64,000 nt of DNA from Rhodobacteraceae bacterium QY30 (GTDB lineage Bacteria; Pseudomonadota; Alphaproteobacteria; Rhodobacterales; Rhodobacteraceae), in contig CP023454.1 of the NCBI GenBank assembly GCA_002356635.1, positions 2,278,501-2,342,500 of the forward strand, in the 5' to 3' direction. Shown here piece after piece: positions 43,082 to 52,640 of this stretch. The position numbers and the translations under genes are program-made. Numbering within the stretch: position 1 is the stretch's first letter; the number at the start of each line of letters is the position of its first letter. Below the pieces are notes generated by a model that ran no database searches, had not been told where the DNA came from, and saw only the letters and a list, made by a program, of their open reading frames with translations.

Positions 43082-43861
43082 TTACCAGGTGCCGCCCGGA
43101 TAGGCGCGCTGCAGGAACTGCATATCCGCCAGAATGAAGCCCAGCGCCTCGGTATGGCGACCGGTCTTGCCGCCCTTGTGCTGGAAGCTGGTTCCCGGCA
43201 CGGAAAGCGTCGCTTCGGCCAGAACTTCGGCGATGCTGCGATCCCAGGCGGCTTTCAGGTCTTCCAGTTTCGGCGCGATACCCGCGGCAACCATGGCTTG
43301 GTCGACGGCATCGCTCTGGAACAGCTCTCCGGTGTAGGGCCAGAGGGTATCCAGCGCCTTCTGCATCCGCGCGTGGCTTTCTTCCGTGCCGTCACCCAGG
43401 CGGATGACCAGATCGGCCGAACGTTCCAGGTGATAGGCGACTTCCTTCGCCGCCTTGGCCGCGATTTCCGCAACGCGGGCGTCGGTCGATCCTTGCAGGG
43501 CCCGCAGCATTTCCATGTGCCAAGCGTCAAACAGGAACTGGCGCATCAGCGTGTTGCCGAAATCGCCGTTCGGGCGTTCGACCAGCAGCGCATTGCGGAA
43601 CTGGGCCGCGTCGCGCAGGTAGGCCAGGGCATCCGCGCTGCGGCCCTTGCCTTCGACGTCACCCGCCAGGCCCAGCCACAGCTGCGTCTGCCCGATCAGG
43701 TCCAGCGCGGTGTTGGCCAGCGCGATGTCTTCTTCCAGGACGGGCGAATGGCCGCACCATTCGGACACCCGGTGGCCCAGGATCAGGCAGTTGTCGCCCA
43801 TCCGGCACAGCCATTCGAAAAAGGCGGCCTGATCGACCGCGGGAGTTGCCGTGGCCATCAC
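43082..43861 (-). CDS. paaC: PaaC, structural subunit of phenylacetyl-CoA epoxidase
   Basis: 259 residues, ferritin-like fold without a complete iron site. It forms the stable heterodimer with PaaA. Recognised by ALDLIGQTQLWLGLAG, FLFDAWHMEMLRAL and the C-terminal GRHTEALGFILADMQFLQR. The start overlaps the paaB stop by four bases. Confidence 0.94.
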   Translation of the reverse strand: MMATATPAVDQAAFFEWLCRMGDNCLILGHRVSEWCGHSPVLEEDIALANTALDLIGQTQLWLGLAGDVEGKGRSADALAYLRDAAQFRNALLVERPNGDFGNTLMRQFLFDAWHMEMLRALQGSTDARVAEIAAKAAKEVAYHLERSADLVIRLGDGTEESHARMQKALDTLWPYTGELFQSDAVDQAMVAAGIAPKLEDLKAAWDRSIAEVLAEATLSVPGTSFQHKGGKTGRHTEALGFILADMQFLQRAYPGGTW

Positions 43862-44142
43862 ATATGCCCCACTTCTTCCGGGATGTCGAAGAAGGTCGGA
43901 TGACGATAGACCTTGGAATTCGAGGGCTCGAACAGCGGGCCCTTGTCGGACGGTGCCGAGGCTGCGATGTCGTTCGACTTCACGACCCAGATCGACACGC
44001 CTTCGTTGCGGCGGGTGTAGACATCACGCGCATTGCAGATCGCCATTTCGGCGTCCGGGGCATGAAGGCTGCCGACGTGACGGTGGTTCAGGCCATGCTG
44101 GCCACGGATGAAGACTTCCCAAAGGGGCCATTCGCTGGACAT
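43858..44142 (-). CDS. paaB: PaaB, small subunit of phenylacetyl-CoA epoxidase
   Basis: 94 residues, the family's normal length, with the characteristic WPLWEVFIRGQHGLNHRHVG start and HAPDAEMAICNARDVYTRR. Required for epoxidase stability. It follows paaA after a 91-base gap that contains a small hairpin. Confidence 0.95.
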   Translation of the reverse strand: MSSEWPLWEVFIRGQHGLNHRHVGSLHAPDAEMAICNARDVYTRRNEGVSIWVVKSNDIAASAPSDKGPLFEPSNSKVYRHPTFFDIPEEVGHM

Positions 44143-44201
44143 GTTTGATCCTCCCAGATCGCAATGGGTGTTGGAGGTATAGATAGGAATTCCAAGAGGG
44201 A

Positions 44202-44216
44202 GGGGGCAGCGCCCCC
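44202..44216 (-). repeat. short GC hairpin between paaA and paaB
   Basis: GGGGGC (44202-44207) and GCCCCC (44211-44216) pair with a 3-base loop; flanking GGG and CCC extend it past an A-A mismatch. Located just after the paaA stop, it probably stabilises the paaA message. Confidence 0.4.
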
Positions 44217-44233
44217 ACCCTTGTTCGACGCCC

Positions 44234-45235
44234 TTATTCGGCGGCGATGCGCGCGGCGGCGCGGCGCGAAGCCTGCTTTTCCGCGTGGGCCATCAGGCCG
44301 TCACGGAACCAGGCGCCATCTTCCCAGGCGGTGACGCGGGCTTCCAGCCGTTCGACGTTGCAGGGGCCGTTGCCGTTGATGACGTCGAAGAATTCGTCCC
44401 AGTTCGGCTCGCTGAAGTCGTAGCCGCCCTTTTCCTCGTTCCATTTCAGGTTTTCGTCGGGGATCGTCAGGCCCAGGTATTTCGCCTGCGGGACGGTCTG
44501 GTCGACGAACTTCTGGCGCAGCTCGTCATTGGTGTTGATCTTGATCTTCCACTGCATCGACTGGGCCGAGTGGACCGAGTCCTTGTCCGAGGGACCGAAC
44601 ATCATCAGCGCTGGGTACCAGAAGCGGTTCATGGCGTCCTGGGCCATTTCCTTCTGTTCCGGCGTGCCTTGCAGGCACATCTTCAGCAGGATGTCGTAGC
44701 CCTGGCGCTGGTGGAAGCTTTCTTCCTTGCAGATACGGATCATCGCGCGGCTGTAGGGGCCATACGAGGTTTTCTGCAGCTGCACCTGGTTCATGATCGC
44801 CGCGCCATCCACCAGCCAGCCGACGGTGCCGATGTCGGCCCAGTTCAGCGTCGGATAGTTGAAGATCGACGAATACTTCATCTTGCCGTTATGCAGCAGC
44901 GCCAGCAGTTCATCGCGGCTGACGCCCAGCGATTCCGCCGCCGAATAGAGGTAAAGCCCGTGGCCCGCCTCGTCCTGCACTTTCGCCAGCAGGATCGCCT
45001 TGCGTTCCAGCGTGGGGGCGCGGGTGATCCAGTTGCCTTCGGGAAGCTGGCCCACGATTTCGGAATGGGCGTGCTGACCGATCTGACGGATCAGGGTCTT
45101 GCGGTAGCCTTCCGGCATCCATTCCTTGGGCTCGATCTTTTCACCGCGGTCGATACGGTCCTGGAAGGCGCGCTCTTCCGGCGACATTTCCTCGCGGGCT
45201 TTGGCCCCTTCGGCTTTGACCATCTGTGCATACAT
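44234..45235 (-). CDS. paaA: PaaA, catalytic di-iron subunit of phenylacetyl-CoA 1,2-epoxidase
   Basis: 333 residues. The two di-iron ExxH motifs are present: EAGH ([12 protein letters not shown]) and ESFH ([13 protein letters not shown]). Inserts oxygen into the aromatic ring of phenylacetyl-CoA together with PaaB, C and E. Follows the thiolase gene by 17 bases with AGGGAGGA ahead of the start. Confidence 0.96.
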   Translation of the reverse strand: MYAQMVKAEGAKAREEMSPEERAFQDRIDRGEKIEPKEWMPEGYRKTLIRQIGQHAHSEIVGQLPEGNWITRAPTLERKAILLAKVQDEAGHGLYLYSAAESLGVSRDELLALLHNGKMKYSSIFNYPTLNWADIGTVGWLVDGAAIMNQVQLQKTSYGPYSRAMIRICKEESFHQRQGYDILLKMCLQGTPEQKEMAQDAMNRFWYPALMMFGPSDKDSVHSAQSMQWKIKINTNDELRQKFVDQTVPQAKYLGLTIPDENLKWNEEKGGYDFSEPNWDEFFDVINGNGPCNVERLEARVTAWEDGAWFRDGLMAHAEKQASRRAAARIAAE

Positions 45236-45252
45236 GGGTCGTTCCTCCCTGA

Positions 45253-46458
45253 TCAGACGCGTTCAATGATGATGGCGATGCCCTGCCCCACGCCGATACA
45301 CATGGTGCAAAGCGCGTAGCGACCACCCGTGCGGTGGAGCTGATACATCGCTGTGGTAATAAGGCGCGCCCCCGACATGCCCAGGGGGTGCCCCAGCGCA
45401 ATCGCTCCACCATTAGGATTAACATGGGCAGCGTCATCGGCCAATCCCAGGTCGCGCAGCACCGCCAGCGCCTGGGCGGCGAAGGCTTCGTTCAATTCTA
45501 TGACATCCATCTGGTCAAGCGTCATACCGGCGCGTGCCAAAACCTTGCGGACCGCAGGGGCCGGGCCGACACCCATGACGCGCGGCTCAACGCCTGCGGC
45601 GGCCATGGCGACGATCCGGGCCTTGGGCGTCAGACCCTGGGCGCGGGCAGCTTCTTCCGACAGCACGGCCAGCGCCGCTGCGCCGTCGTTCACGCCCGAA
45701 GCGTTGCCGGCGGTGACCGTCAGGTCCGGCCCGTTGACGCCGCGCAGCTTGGCCAGCTGTTCCAGCGTGGTGCCGGGACGCGGATGTTCGTCGGTGTCGA
45801 CGATGACCGGATCGCCCTTCTTCTGCGGGATCGTCACCGGGACGATTTCATCCTTGAAGATCCCGGCCGCCTGCGCTGCGGCCCAACGGGCCTGGCTGCG
45901 AACGGCGAAGGCATCCTGATCGGCGCGGTTGATGTTGTAGTCGGCCGCGACGTTGTCTGCGGTTTCCGGCATCGAATGGGTGCCGTAGATCTTTTTCATC
46001 GCCGGGTTCGGGAAGCGCCAGCCGATGGTGGTGTCATAGACCGCGTTCGACCGCGAGAATGCGCTTTCGGCCTTCGGCATCACGAAGGGGGCGCGGGTCA
46101 TGCTTTCGATGCCACCGGCGATGACGAAATCGCAGTCGCCCGCCTTGATTGCCCGTGCGGCCATGCCGACCGCATCCATGCCGGAACCGCAAAGACGGTT
46201 CACAGTGGTGCCCGGAATGCCGATCGGCATGCCTGCCAGCAGAACAGCCATGCGGCCCACGTTGCGGTTGTCTTCGCCCGCCTGGTTGGCGCAACCGAAG
46301 ATCAGGTCATCCACCGCCGACCAGTCGACGTTCGGATTGCGCTCCATCAGGGCCTTCAGCGGCAGAGCGGCAAGATCGTCCGCCCGGACCTGCGCCAGGG
46401 CGCCGCCATAGCGCCCGATCGGTGTCCTTACGGCATCGCAAATGAAGGCTTCGCGCAT
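45253..46458 (-). CDS. pcaF: 3-oxoadipyl-CoA/3-oxo-5,6-dehydrosuberyl-CoA thiolase
   Basis: 401 residues; acetyl-CoA acyltransferase with catalytic C in [10 protein letters not shown], the [11 protein letters not shown] motif and the final CIGVGQG cysteine/glycine motif. Equivalent to PaaJ or PcaF; in phenylacetate breakdown it makes the two thiolytic cleavages. First gene of the operon; the promoter and a PaaR-type palindrome lie in the 159 bases upstream. Confidence 0.94.
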   Translation of the reverse strand: MREAFICDAVRTPIGRYGGALAQVRADDLAALPLKALMERNPNVDWSAVDDLIFGCANQAGEDNRNVGRMAVLLAGMPIGIPGTTVNRLCGSGMDAVGMAARAIKAGDCDFVIAGGIESMTRAPFVMPKAESAFSRSNAVYDTTIGWRFPNPAMKKIYGTHSMPETADNVAADYNINRADQDAFAVRSQARWAAAQAAGIFKDEIVPVTIPQKKGDPVIVDTDEHPRPGTTLEQLAKLRGVNGPDLTVTAGNASGVNDGAAALAVLSEEAARAQGLTPKARIVAMAAAGVEPRVMGVGPAPAVRKVLARAGMTLDQMDVIELNEAFAAQALAVLRDLGLADDAAHVNPNGGAIALGHPLGMSGARLITTAMYQLHRTGGRYALCTMCIGVGQGIAIIIERV

Positions 46459-46505
46459 TCAGGGCTCCAATTTTTCAAGAGGGCGGCCTGTGAATCTCCC
46501 AATTC

Positions 46506-46528
46506 ACCGACCGGTTGGTCATTTTATA
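46506..46528 (-). promoter_or_regulatory. promoter and PaaR-type operator of the pcaF-paaABCDE operon
   Basis: On the minus strand TATAAA (46528-46523) forms a good -10. Immediately downstream, where transcription should begin, lies ACCAAC-CG-GTCGGT (46519-46506), the same palindrome class as at paaG/paaN. The -35 region is T-rich (TTTTCG-like) and less clear. The pairing of this site with the paaG operator suggests common control by PaaR. Confidence 0.65.
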
Positions 46529-46617
46529 TCACCGCCAACGTCACACGAAAACAGAAAAGTTGAAAAAAGTGTAATGTATCAGTCCGGTTTGAGAGCATCC
46601 TGTATAAGTCGTTGGAT

Positions 46618-47472
46618 TCACGCGTCTTCTTTGGACGTCAGCATCAACAGGTTGTGCAACCGCCGGACGGTTTCGGAGGTTTCGGGAGCCAGTCGGCCCC
46701 TTTCCCCTTCCAGCTGCGCCCCGATGAAGGAATCGGCGCCGCCCGACAGCCGCGTATAGAGCATGCCAAAAAGGGCGCGCGCGCGCATCCCCGGCCAATC
46801 CTGCGGCAAGGCAGCTGCCGGAAGCTCGGGATCCCGCAACAGGATCCGGCGGAAAACATGAACAAGGGCCAGACGCAAGACCAGCGCGTCCCGCCCGTCG
46901 ATGGCCGGTTCCTGGCGCAGAAGCGCCTCGGCGGGGCCGAACATGTCCAGCATCGCCTGATATTCCGAGGCCAGCGCGCCAAGATCCCAAAGCTGTGCTG
47001 CCAGACCGGCGACCGATGCCAGAGGCGCGGCACGGAAGGCCATTCCCTGTCCGGGACGCATCCAGCCGGGCAGAAGGTAGATGCCGGGCGCCATGGTGCC
47101 GTAGCCGGCCCGTCGCGCCTCATCCTCGGCCAGATCCGGCGCGTGCAGGATCATCCAGTCCTCGGGTTGCCGGGGCAGACCGTAAAGCCGCAGTGCCGCC
47201 TGGGCGAACTCCTCGTGCGAGGGATCGGCCAAGCGGTAGAAGCTGCGCCGCCCCTGCCGCGTACCGACCAGCCGTCCCGCCGCGACCAGGCGCGACACGG
47301 CCGTGCGCGCCAGGGATTCGCTGATCCCCACACCCCCACAAAGCTCAACCACGTTGCCCATCCACAGGACGCCGCCGCGCGGGACCACGATGTCGCCGTA
47401 GATGGTGACGATGAAGGTCGTCGCCGTGGGCGCGAAGCCGTCCAGGATACTGACGAGCGCGGGATGGGTCAT
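46618..47472 (-). CDS. paaX: PaaX-family transcriptional regulator
   Basis: 284 residues from ATG 47472 (MTHPALVSILDG); no strong Shine-Dalgarno precedes it, and an extension to 47664 would overlap the tRNA. N-terminal winged helix about 20-85 (GISESLARTAVSRLVAAGRLVGTRQGRRSFYRL), then the PaaX central and C-terminal domains. In E. coli PaaX is the phenylacetyl-CoA-responsive repressor. Here it lies upstream of the paa operon and coexists with a TetR-type PaaR. C-terminus ends near NLLMLTSKEDA. Confidence 0.88.
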   Translation of the reverse strand: MTHPALVSILDGFAPTATTFIVTIYGDIVVPRGGVLWMGNVVELCGGVGISESLARTAVSRLVAAGRLVGTRQGRRSFYRLADPSHEEFAQAALRLYGLPRQPEDWMILHAPDLAEDEARRAGYGTMAPGIYLLPGWMRPGQGMAFRAAPLASVAGLAAQLWDLGALASEYQAMLDMFGPAEALLRQEPAIDGRDALVLRLALVHVFRRILLRDPELPAAALPQDWPGMRARALFGMLYTRLSGGADSFIGAQLEGERGRLAPETSETVRRLHNLLMLTSKEDA

Positions 47473-47616
47473 GGTCGGCTTGCTCGGGGTTACGGAAGGG
47501 GATTGATCGGAAAGGCACCACAGGGGCGCCATGTCGCGGCCTCTTTCCCAGCATCCCTCGCGAAATGCAAGAAATCCGGCGCCAGAGGGGTGGGCCAGCC
47601 GCCGGGCGCTGTGGCT

Positions 47617-47702
47617 TGGTGGCCGCTGTGGGGATCGAACCCACACGGGCAAAGCCCGAGGCATTTTAAGTGCCTTCCGTCTACCAGTTTCGGCAAGCGG
47701 CC
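47617..47702 (-). tRNA. tRNA-Leu (anticodon TAA)
   Basis: 86 bases with encoded CCA. Acceptor stem GGCCGCT/AGCGGCC, anticodon stem AGGCA/TGCCT around loop CTTAAAA (anticodon TAA), a long class-II variable arm (GGGC-TTT-GCCC) and T-arm GTGGG/CCCAC with TTCGATC loop. All are perfect. It lies upstream of paaX in the same orientation. Confidence 0.97.
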
Positions 47703-47765
47703 CCCCCGGTCTTCTTAAGTCCCAAAGACCCCTGCCTCAAGACTCATTTCCCGATGTCCGGCCGG

Positions 47766-48263
47766 TCATGGCGCACTCAGGCCGCCCTCCTTCACTGCCT
47801 CCATCGCGACGTAGGTCGAGGTCGAGGCGACATGCGGCAGCGCCGAGATCCGTTCGCCCAGGATCCGGCGATAGCTGGTGATGTCACGCGTCCGCACCTT
47901 CAGAAGATAGTCGAAACTGGACGCCATCATGTGGCACTCCTCGATTTCCGGCACGGCGCGCACCGCGCGGTTGAAGGCCTGGAGGGCGGCCTCGCGGGTG
48001 TCGGACAGCCGCACCTCGACAAAGGCGACATGCGCAAGGCCCATGCGGATCGGCGACAGGATGGCGCGGTATCCCTGGATGACGCCGGCTTCCTCCAGCC
48101 GCCGGACCCGCGCCTGGGTGGGCGTCTTGGTCAGGCCCACGCGCCGCGCAAGCTCGGTCACGGGCAGGCGGCCGTCGGCGGAAAGCTCGCGCAGGATCGC
48201 GGCGTCGAAGCGGTCAAGCTCTGGTAGTCCACCCGGCCTGGAACCGGTATCCAAATTGGTCAT
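47766..48263 (-). CDS. putR: Lrp/AsnC-family regulator, probably PutR (activator of putA)
   Basis: 165 residues from ATG 48263; the open frame extends into putA's 5' end but has no ribosome binding site. N-terminal helix-turn-helix (ELARRVGLTKTPTQARVRRLEEAGVI) and a C-terminal RAM effector domain. Divergent from putA with 82 bases between starts, the arrangement known for PutR in Rhodobacter and Agrobacterium, where it activates proline catabolism in response to proline. Confidence 0.88.
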   Translation of the reverse strand: MTNLDTGSRPGGLPELDRFDAAILRELSADGRLPVTELARRVGLTKTPTQARVRRLEEAGVIQGYRAILSPIRMGLAHVAFVEVRLSDTREAALQAFNRAVRAVPEIEECHMMASSFDYLLKVRTRDITSYRRILGERISALPHVASTSTYVAMEAVKEGGLSAP

Positions 48264-48345
48264 TCCGACTGTCCATCCACGAAATTCAGGCAAACTGCCT
48301 GCGAGATACACGATATTCTGGTCCAGACCAACAGGAGGTTCTTCC

Positions 48346-51300
48346 ATGACCGACGCCGGCCGTCTCTGGACCCGCATTTCGACCGAAAGCCTGACGCCGG
48401 AAGGCCCGCTTCTGGAACGCCTGATTGCCGAGGCGGCGCTGCCCGAGGCCCAGCTCGCCCGCTTTTCCAAACGCGGGGCCGAACTGGTGCGCGCCATCCG
48501 CGCCGATCAGCGGCCGGGACTGATGGAGGTCTTCCTGGCCGAATACGGCCTGTCGACCGATGAGGGCATCGCTCTCATGTGTCTGGCCGAGGCACTGCTG
48601 CGCGTGCCCGATGCCGATACGATGGACGCCCTGATCGAGGACAAGATCGCCGCGTCGGACTGGGGCCGGCACAAGGGGCAGTCGACCTCTCCGCTGGTGA
48701 ATGCCTCGACCTGGGCTCTGATGCTGACGGGTAAGGTGCTTGAGGAACGTGAACCGGGGCTGGTTGGCCACCTGCGCGCCGCCGTCCGCCGCCTGGGCGA
48801 GCCGGTGATCCGCACCGCCGTATCGCGCGCGATGAAGGAAATGGGCCGCCAGTTCGTGCTGGGCGAAACCATCCAGGGCGCGATGGACCGAGCGCGGGGG
48901 ATGGAGGATCAGGGCTACACCTATTCCTACGACATGCTGGGCGAAGCGGCCCGCACCGGCGCCGATGCCCGCCGCTATGCCGACAGCTATGCCGCCGCCA
49001 TCGCCGCAATCGGTCGCGCCTGCAAAAGCGGTGATCTGCGGTCGAACCCGGGCATCTCGATCAAGCTTTCGGCGCTGCATCCGCGCTACGAAGTGGCGCA
49101 GGAAGCCCGCGTGATGGCCGAACTGGTGCCCGTGGTGCGCGATCTGGCGCGCCGGGCAAAAACCGCGGGCATGGGGCTGAACATCGATGCCGAAGAAGCG
49201 GACCGTCTTGAACTGTCGCTGAAGGTGATCGAGGCGGTTCTGGCCGACCGGCAACTGGCAGGTTGGGATGGCTTCGGCATCGTCGTGCAGGCCTACGGGC
49301 GGCGCGCCGATGCGGCCATCGACTGGCTTTACGACCTGGCAACGCGGCTGGACCGGAAAATCATGATCCGGCTGGTGAAAGGCGCCTATTGGGACGCCGA
49401 GATCAAGCGCGCGCAGGTTCTGGGTCTGACGGACTTCCCGGTCCTGACCCGCAAGGAGGCGACCGATGTCAGCTACATCTGCAACGCCCGCCGGCTGCTG
49501 AAGCGAACTGACCGCATCTATCCGCAATTTGCCACCCACAATGCCCATACGGTTTCGGCAATTCTGGAAATGACGCGCGAAATGGGCGTGCCGGTCGCGG
49601 ATTATGAATTCCAGCGCCTGCACGGCATGGGCGAACGGCTGCATGACATCGTCCATCAGGCCGAAAAGACCCGCTGCCGGATCTATGCCCCGGTCGGCGC
49701 GCATCGCGACCTTCTGGCCTATCTGGTTCGGCGGCTGCTGGAAAACGGCGCGAATTCGTCCTTCGTGCACCAGATCGTCAACCTCGAGGTGGCGCCTGAA
49801 ACCGTGGCCGCCGATCCGTTCGAGGTCGTGCGGAAAATGCTGCCCCGGGTGGTGAACCGTTCGGTCCGCGCGCCCGAGGCGCTGTTTGCCCCCGACCGGA
49901 GAAACTCGAAAGGCTTCGACCTGACCGACAGCGGCACCCTTGCGGCCATCGAGGCCGCGCGGGCGCCCTTCGCCGCCCGGACCTTCGGCGCGACGCCGAT
50001 CATCGTCGGCGGCGGCGAAGGCGCGGCGGCGCGGCCGGTGCTGAATCCGTCGGACCTGAGCGCGGTCGGCACGGTCGCGGACGCAACACCTGCCGATGTC
50101 GAGGCGGCGCTGGCCGGCGCTTGCCCCTGGGATGCGCCGGTGTCGACGCGGGCCGAAATCCTGAACCGTGCCGCCGACCTTTACGAGGACGCCTTCGGCC
50201 CGATCTTCGCCCTTCTGGCGCGGGAGGCGGGCAAGTCGCTGTCGGATGCGGCCAGCGAATTGCGCGAGGCGGTCGATTTCCTGCGCTACTACGCGGCGCA
50301 ATCGGCGGGCCTGACGCGCCCCGCGGCCGGGGTCTTTGCCTGCATCAGCCCCTGGAACTTCCCGCTGGCGATCTTCACGGGCCAGATCGCGGCGGCGCTG
50401 GCGGCGGGCAATGCCGTCCTGGCCAAGCCCGCCGAACAGACCCCGCTGATCGCCGCCTTCGCCGTGGACCTGCTGCACAAGGCAGGCGTTCCGGTCAGCG
50501 CGCTGCAGCTTCTGCCCGGAGACGGGGCGACAGTGGGGGCGCGGCTGACCTCGGACCCGCGGGTCTCTGGGGTCTGCTTCACCGGCTCGACGGAAACCGC
50601 GCTGATGATCCGGCGTGCGATGGCCGACCACCTTGCCCCCGGCGCGCCGCTGATCGCGGAAACGGGCGGTCTGAACGCCATGATCGTCGATTCGACCGCG
50701 CTGCCGGAACAGGCGGTCCGCGATGTGATCGTCTCGAGCTTCCAGTCCGCAGGCCAACGCTGTTCGGCGCTGCGTTGCCTTTACCTTCAGGACGATATCG
50801 CCCCGCATGTGCTGGACATGCTCAAGGGCGCGATGGAGGAGCTGAGCCTTGGCAACCCCTGGGATCTGGCCACCGACATCGGTCCGGTGATTGACGCCGA
50901 GGCGCTGGAGGGCATTCGCGCCCATGTCGAAAAAGCGCGCGCCGAGGGCCGCGTGATTCATGCCCTGCCCGCGCCAAAGGGAGGGCACTTCGTGGGCCCG
51001 ACGGTAATCCGCCTGAATGCCATCTCGGAGATGCAGCGCGAGATCTTCGGCCCGGTCCTGCATGTCGTGACCTTCCGGTCGGAGGACCTGCCGAAGATCG
51101 TCCGGGACATCAACGCCACCGGCTATGGCCTGACCTTCGGGCTTCATACCCGGATCGACAACCGCGTCCAGGAAGTGACCGAGGCGCTGCACGCCGGCAA
51201 CATCTACGTCAACCGCAACCAGATCGGGGCGGTCGTGGGCAGCCAGCCCTTCGGCGGCGAAGGCCTGTCGGGGACCGGCCCGAAGGCGGGCGGACCGCTT

Positions 51301-51816
51301 TACCTTGAGCGGTTTACCAAACCGGCCGCCATGCCGGGCGAACCGGGCCGTGCCACAGGCACCACCGATGCTTCCCGTCTGGCCCGCGCCATCGACGCCG
51401 CGCGCCGGATGGAGGGACCGCTGAGGACGACCGATCTGCCGGGGCCGACCGGCGAATCGAACCGCCTGTCGGTCATGGCCCGGGCGCCCTTCCTTTGCCT
51501 GGGGCCGGGCGCCGATCGTGCCGAGGCGCAGGCCAGCGCGGTCCGCGCCCTGGGCGGGGCGGCGGTGGCGGTGGCGGAAAGCCTGCCCGCCGGACAACTG
51601 GAAACGCTGGCCGGCATCGGCGGCGTGCTCTGGTGGGGCGATGCCGAAACGGCGCGCGGTCTGGGCCAGGCACTGTCGCGCCGCAAGGGCCCGATCGTGC
51701 CGCTGGTCACCGGAATGCCCGACGTGTCGCAGGTGCTGATGGAGCGGCATGTCTGCGTCGACACCACGGCATCGGGCGGCAACGCGCAGCTTCTGGCGGA
51801 CGCGGGTCTTCAGTAA
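48346..51816 (+). CDS. putA: PutA, bifunctional proline dehydrogenase/delta-1-pyrroline-5-carboxylate dehydrogenase
   Basis: 1156 residues from ATG 48346 with ACAGGAGG 7 bases before. Oxidises proline to glutamate using FAD and then NAD+. Proline dehydrogenase barrel about residues 150-450 (RLVKGAYWDAEIKRAQ, YAPVGAHRDLLAYLVRRL); aldehyde dehydrogenase domain about 520-990 with FTGSTETA, Glu in AETGGLNA and catalytic Cys in AGQRCSALR. About 160 C-terminal residues follow. The N-terminus has no ribbon-helix-helix domain, so regulation falls to the divergent Lrp-type gene. Several long open frames on the opposite strand are shadows. Confidence 0.96.
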   Translation: MTDAGRLWTRISTESLTPEGPLLERLIAEAALPEAQLARFSKRGAELVRAIRADQRPGLMEVFLAEYGLSTDEGIALMCLAEALLRVPDADTMDALIEDKIAASDWGRHKGQSTSPLVNASTWALMLTGKVLEEREPGLVGHLRAAVRRLGEPVIRTAVSRAMKEMGRQFVLGETIQGAMDRARGMEDQGYTYSYDMLGEAARTGADARRYADSYAAAIAAIGRACKSGDLRSNPGISIKLSALHPRYEVAQEARVMAELVPVVRDLARRAKTAGMGLNIDAEEADRLELSLKVIEAVLADRQLAGWDGFGIVVQAYGRRADAAIDWLYDLATRLDRKIMIRLVKGAYWDAEIKRAQVLGLTDFPVLTRKEATDVSYICNARRLLKRTDRIYPQFATHNAHTVSAILEMTREMGVPVADYEFQRLHGMGERLHDIVHQAEKTRCRIYAPVGAHRDLLAYLVRRLLENGANSSFVHQIVNLEVAPETVAADPFEVVRKMLPRVVNRSVRAPEALFAPDRRNSKGFDLTDSGTLAAIEAARAPFAARTFGATPIIVGGGEGAAARPVLNPSDLSAVGTVADATPADVEAALAGACPWDAPVSTRAEILNRAADLYEDAFGPIFALLAREAGKSLSDAASELREAVDFLRYYAAQSAGLTRPAAGVFACISPWNFPLAIFTGQIAAALAAGNAVLAKPAEQTPLIAAFAVDLLHKAGVPVSALQLLPGDGATVGARLTSDPRVSGVCFTGSTETALMIRRAMADHLAPGAPLIAETGGLNAMIVDSTALPEQAVRDVIVSSFQSAGQRCSALRCLYLQDDIAPHVLDMLKGAMEELSLGNPWDLATDIGPVIDAEALEGIRAHVEKARAEGRVIHALPAPKGGHFVGPTVIRLNAISEMQREIFGPVLHVVTFRSEDLPKIVRDINATGYGLTFGLHTRIDNRVQEVTEALHAGNIYVNRNQIGAVVGSQPFGGEGLSGTGPKAGGPLYLERFTKPAAMPGEPGRATGTTDASRLARAIDAARRMEGPLRTTDLPGPTGESNRLSVMARAPFLCLGPGADRAEAQASAVRALGGAAVAVAESLPAGQLETLAGIGGVLWWGDAETARGLGQALSRRKGPIVPLVTGMPDVSQVLMERHVCVDTTASGGNAQLLADAGLQ

Positions 51817-51849
51817 CGGCACAAGGCCCTGGCCCCCACCCCGCGAATG

Positions 51850-51877
51850 ACGCGCCCGCTTGACTGCGGGCGCGTTT
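51850..51877 (+). terminator. hairpin after putA
   Basis: ACGCGCCCGC (51850-51859) pairs perfectly with GCGGGCGCGT (51866-51875) around TTGACT and ends in TTT. It lies 34 bases past the putA stop and just before the rhomboid gene. The T-run is short, so termination may be partial. Confidence 0.6.
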
Positions 51878-51893
51878 CCGCGATGCTTTTCCC

Positions 51894-52634
51894 ATGTTTC
51901 CGATCCGCGATCACAATCCCTCCACGCGCACGCCGTTCGTGACCTACGCGCTGGTTGCGGCCAACATCGTCGTTTTTCTCTGGCAGCTGCAGTTCATGGA
52001 CTCGGACCGCAACCTGATGCGGTTCTGGGACGGGCTGGCACTGGTGCCCGCCGAAGTGATGCACGGGCTGAATCTGCAGGCGCTTCTGACCTCGCAGTTC
52101 CTGCACGCGGGGTTCGGCCATATCTTCGGGAACATGCTTTTCCTGTGGATCTTCGGGGACAATCTCGAAGACCAGATGGGCCACCTGGGGTTCCTGCTGT
52201 TCTATCTGGCCTGCGGGCTGGCGGCGGCGGTGGCGCAGATCCTGCCCGAGCCCTATTCCTTCGTGCCGATGGTCGGCGCCTCGGGAGCGATTGCCGGAGT
52301 GATGGGCGGGTATCTTCTGCTGTTCCCCCGCGCGAAGGTGGATATCCTGATCATCCTGGTGGTGATCTTCCGCATCATCCCCGTTCCGACCTGGCTGATG
52401 CTGGGTGTGTGGTTTGCCCTTCAGGTTTTCGGCGGTCTTGGCAACTCGGACTTGGGCGGCGTCGCCTACTGGGCCCACGCCGGGGGGTTCGCCGCCGGAC
52501 TGCTGTTCACCCTGCCGGTCTGGCTGCGGCGCGGGGGCGCGCGGTTCTGGCAGCGGACGCATGGGCAGCCGCCGAACCCGGAAGTGACCTACCTGCCCAG
52601 CAACATCCCCGTCGTCCGGCGCCGTCGCAAGTAA
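51894..52634 (+). CDS. rhomboid-family intramembrane serine protease
   Basis: 246 residues with about six membrane helices. The catalytic serine is in GASGAIAGVMGGY and the partner histidine in AYWAHAGGFAAG; the N-terminal HAGFGHIFGNMLFLWIFG motif is typical. Cleaves membrane proteins within the bilayer; substrates are unknown. It is convergent with the inositol-phosphatase-family gene, only 6 bases apart. Confidence 0.92.
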   Translation: MFPIRDHNPSTRTPFVTYALVAANIVVFLWQLQFMDSDRNLMRFWDGLALVPAEVMHGLNLQALLTSQFLHAGFGHIFGNMLFLWIFGDNLEDQMGHLGFLLFYLACGLAAAVAQILPEPYSFVPMVGASGAIAGVMGGYLLLFPRAKVDILIILVVIFRIIPVPTWLMLGVWFALQVFGGLGNSDLGGVAYWAHAGGFAAGLLFTLPVWLRRGGARFWQRTHGQPPNPEVTYLPSNIPVVRRRRK

Positions 52635-52640
52635 GGCGTG

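Noticed and set aside
48286-51822. A 1178-codon open frame antisense to putA
   Set aside because: It is a shadow frame from GC-rich codon use: low-complexity Arg/Gly/Gln/His-rich composition, no family motifs, while putA on the plus strand is fully conserved.
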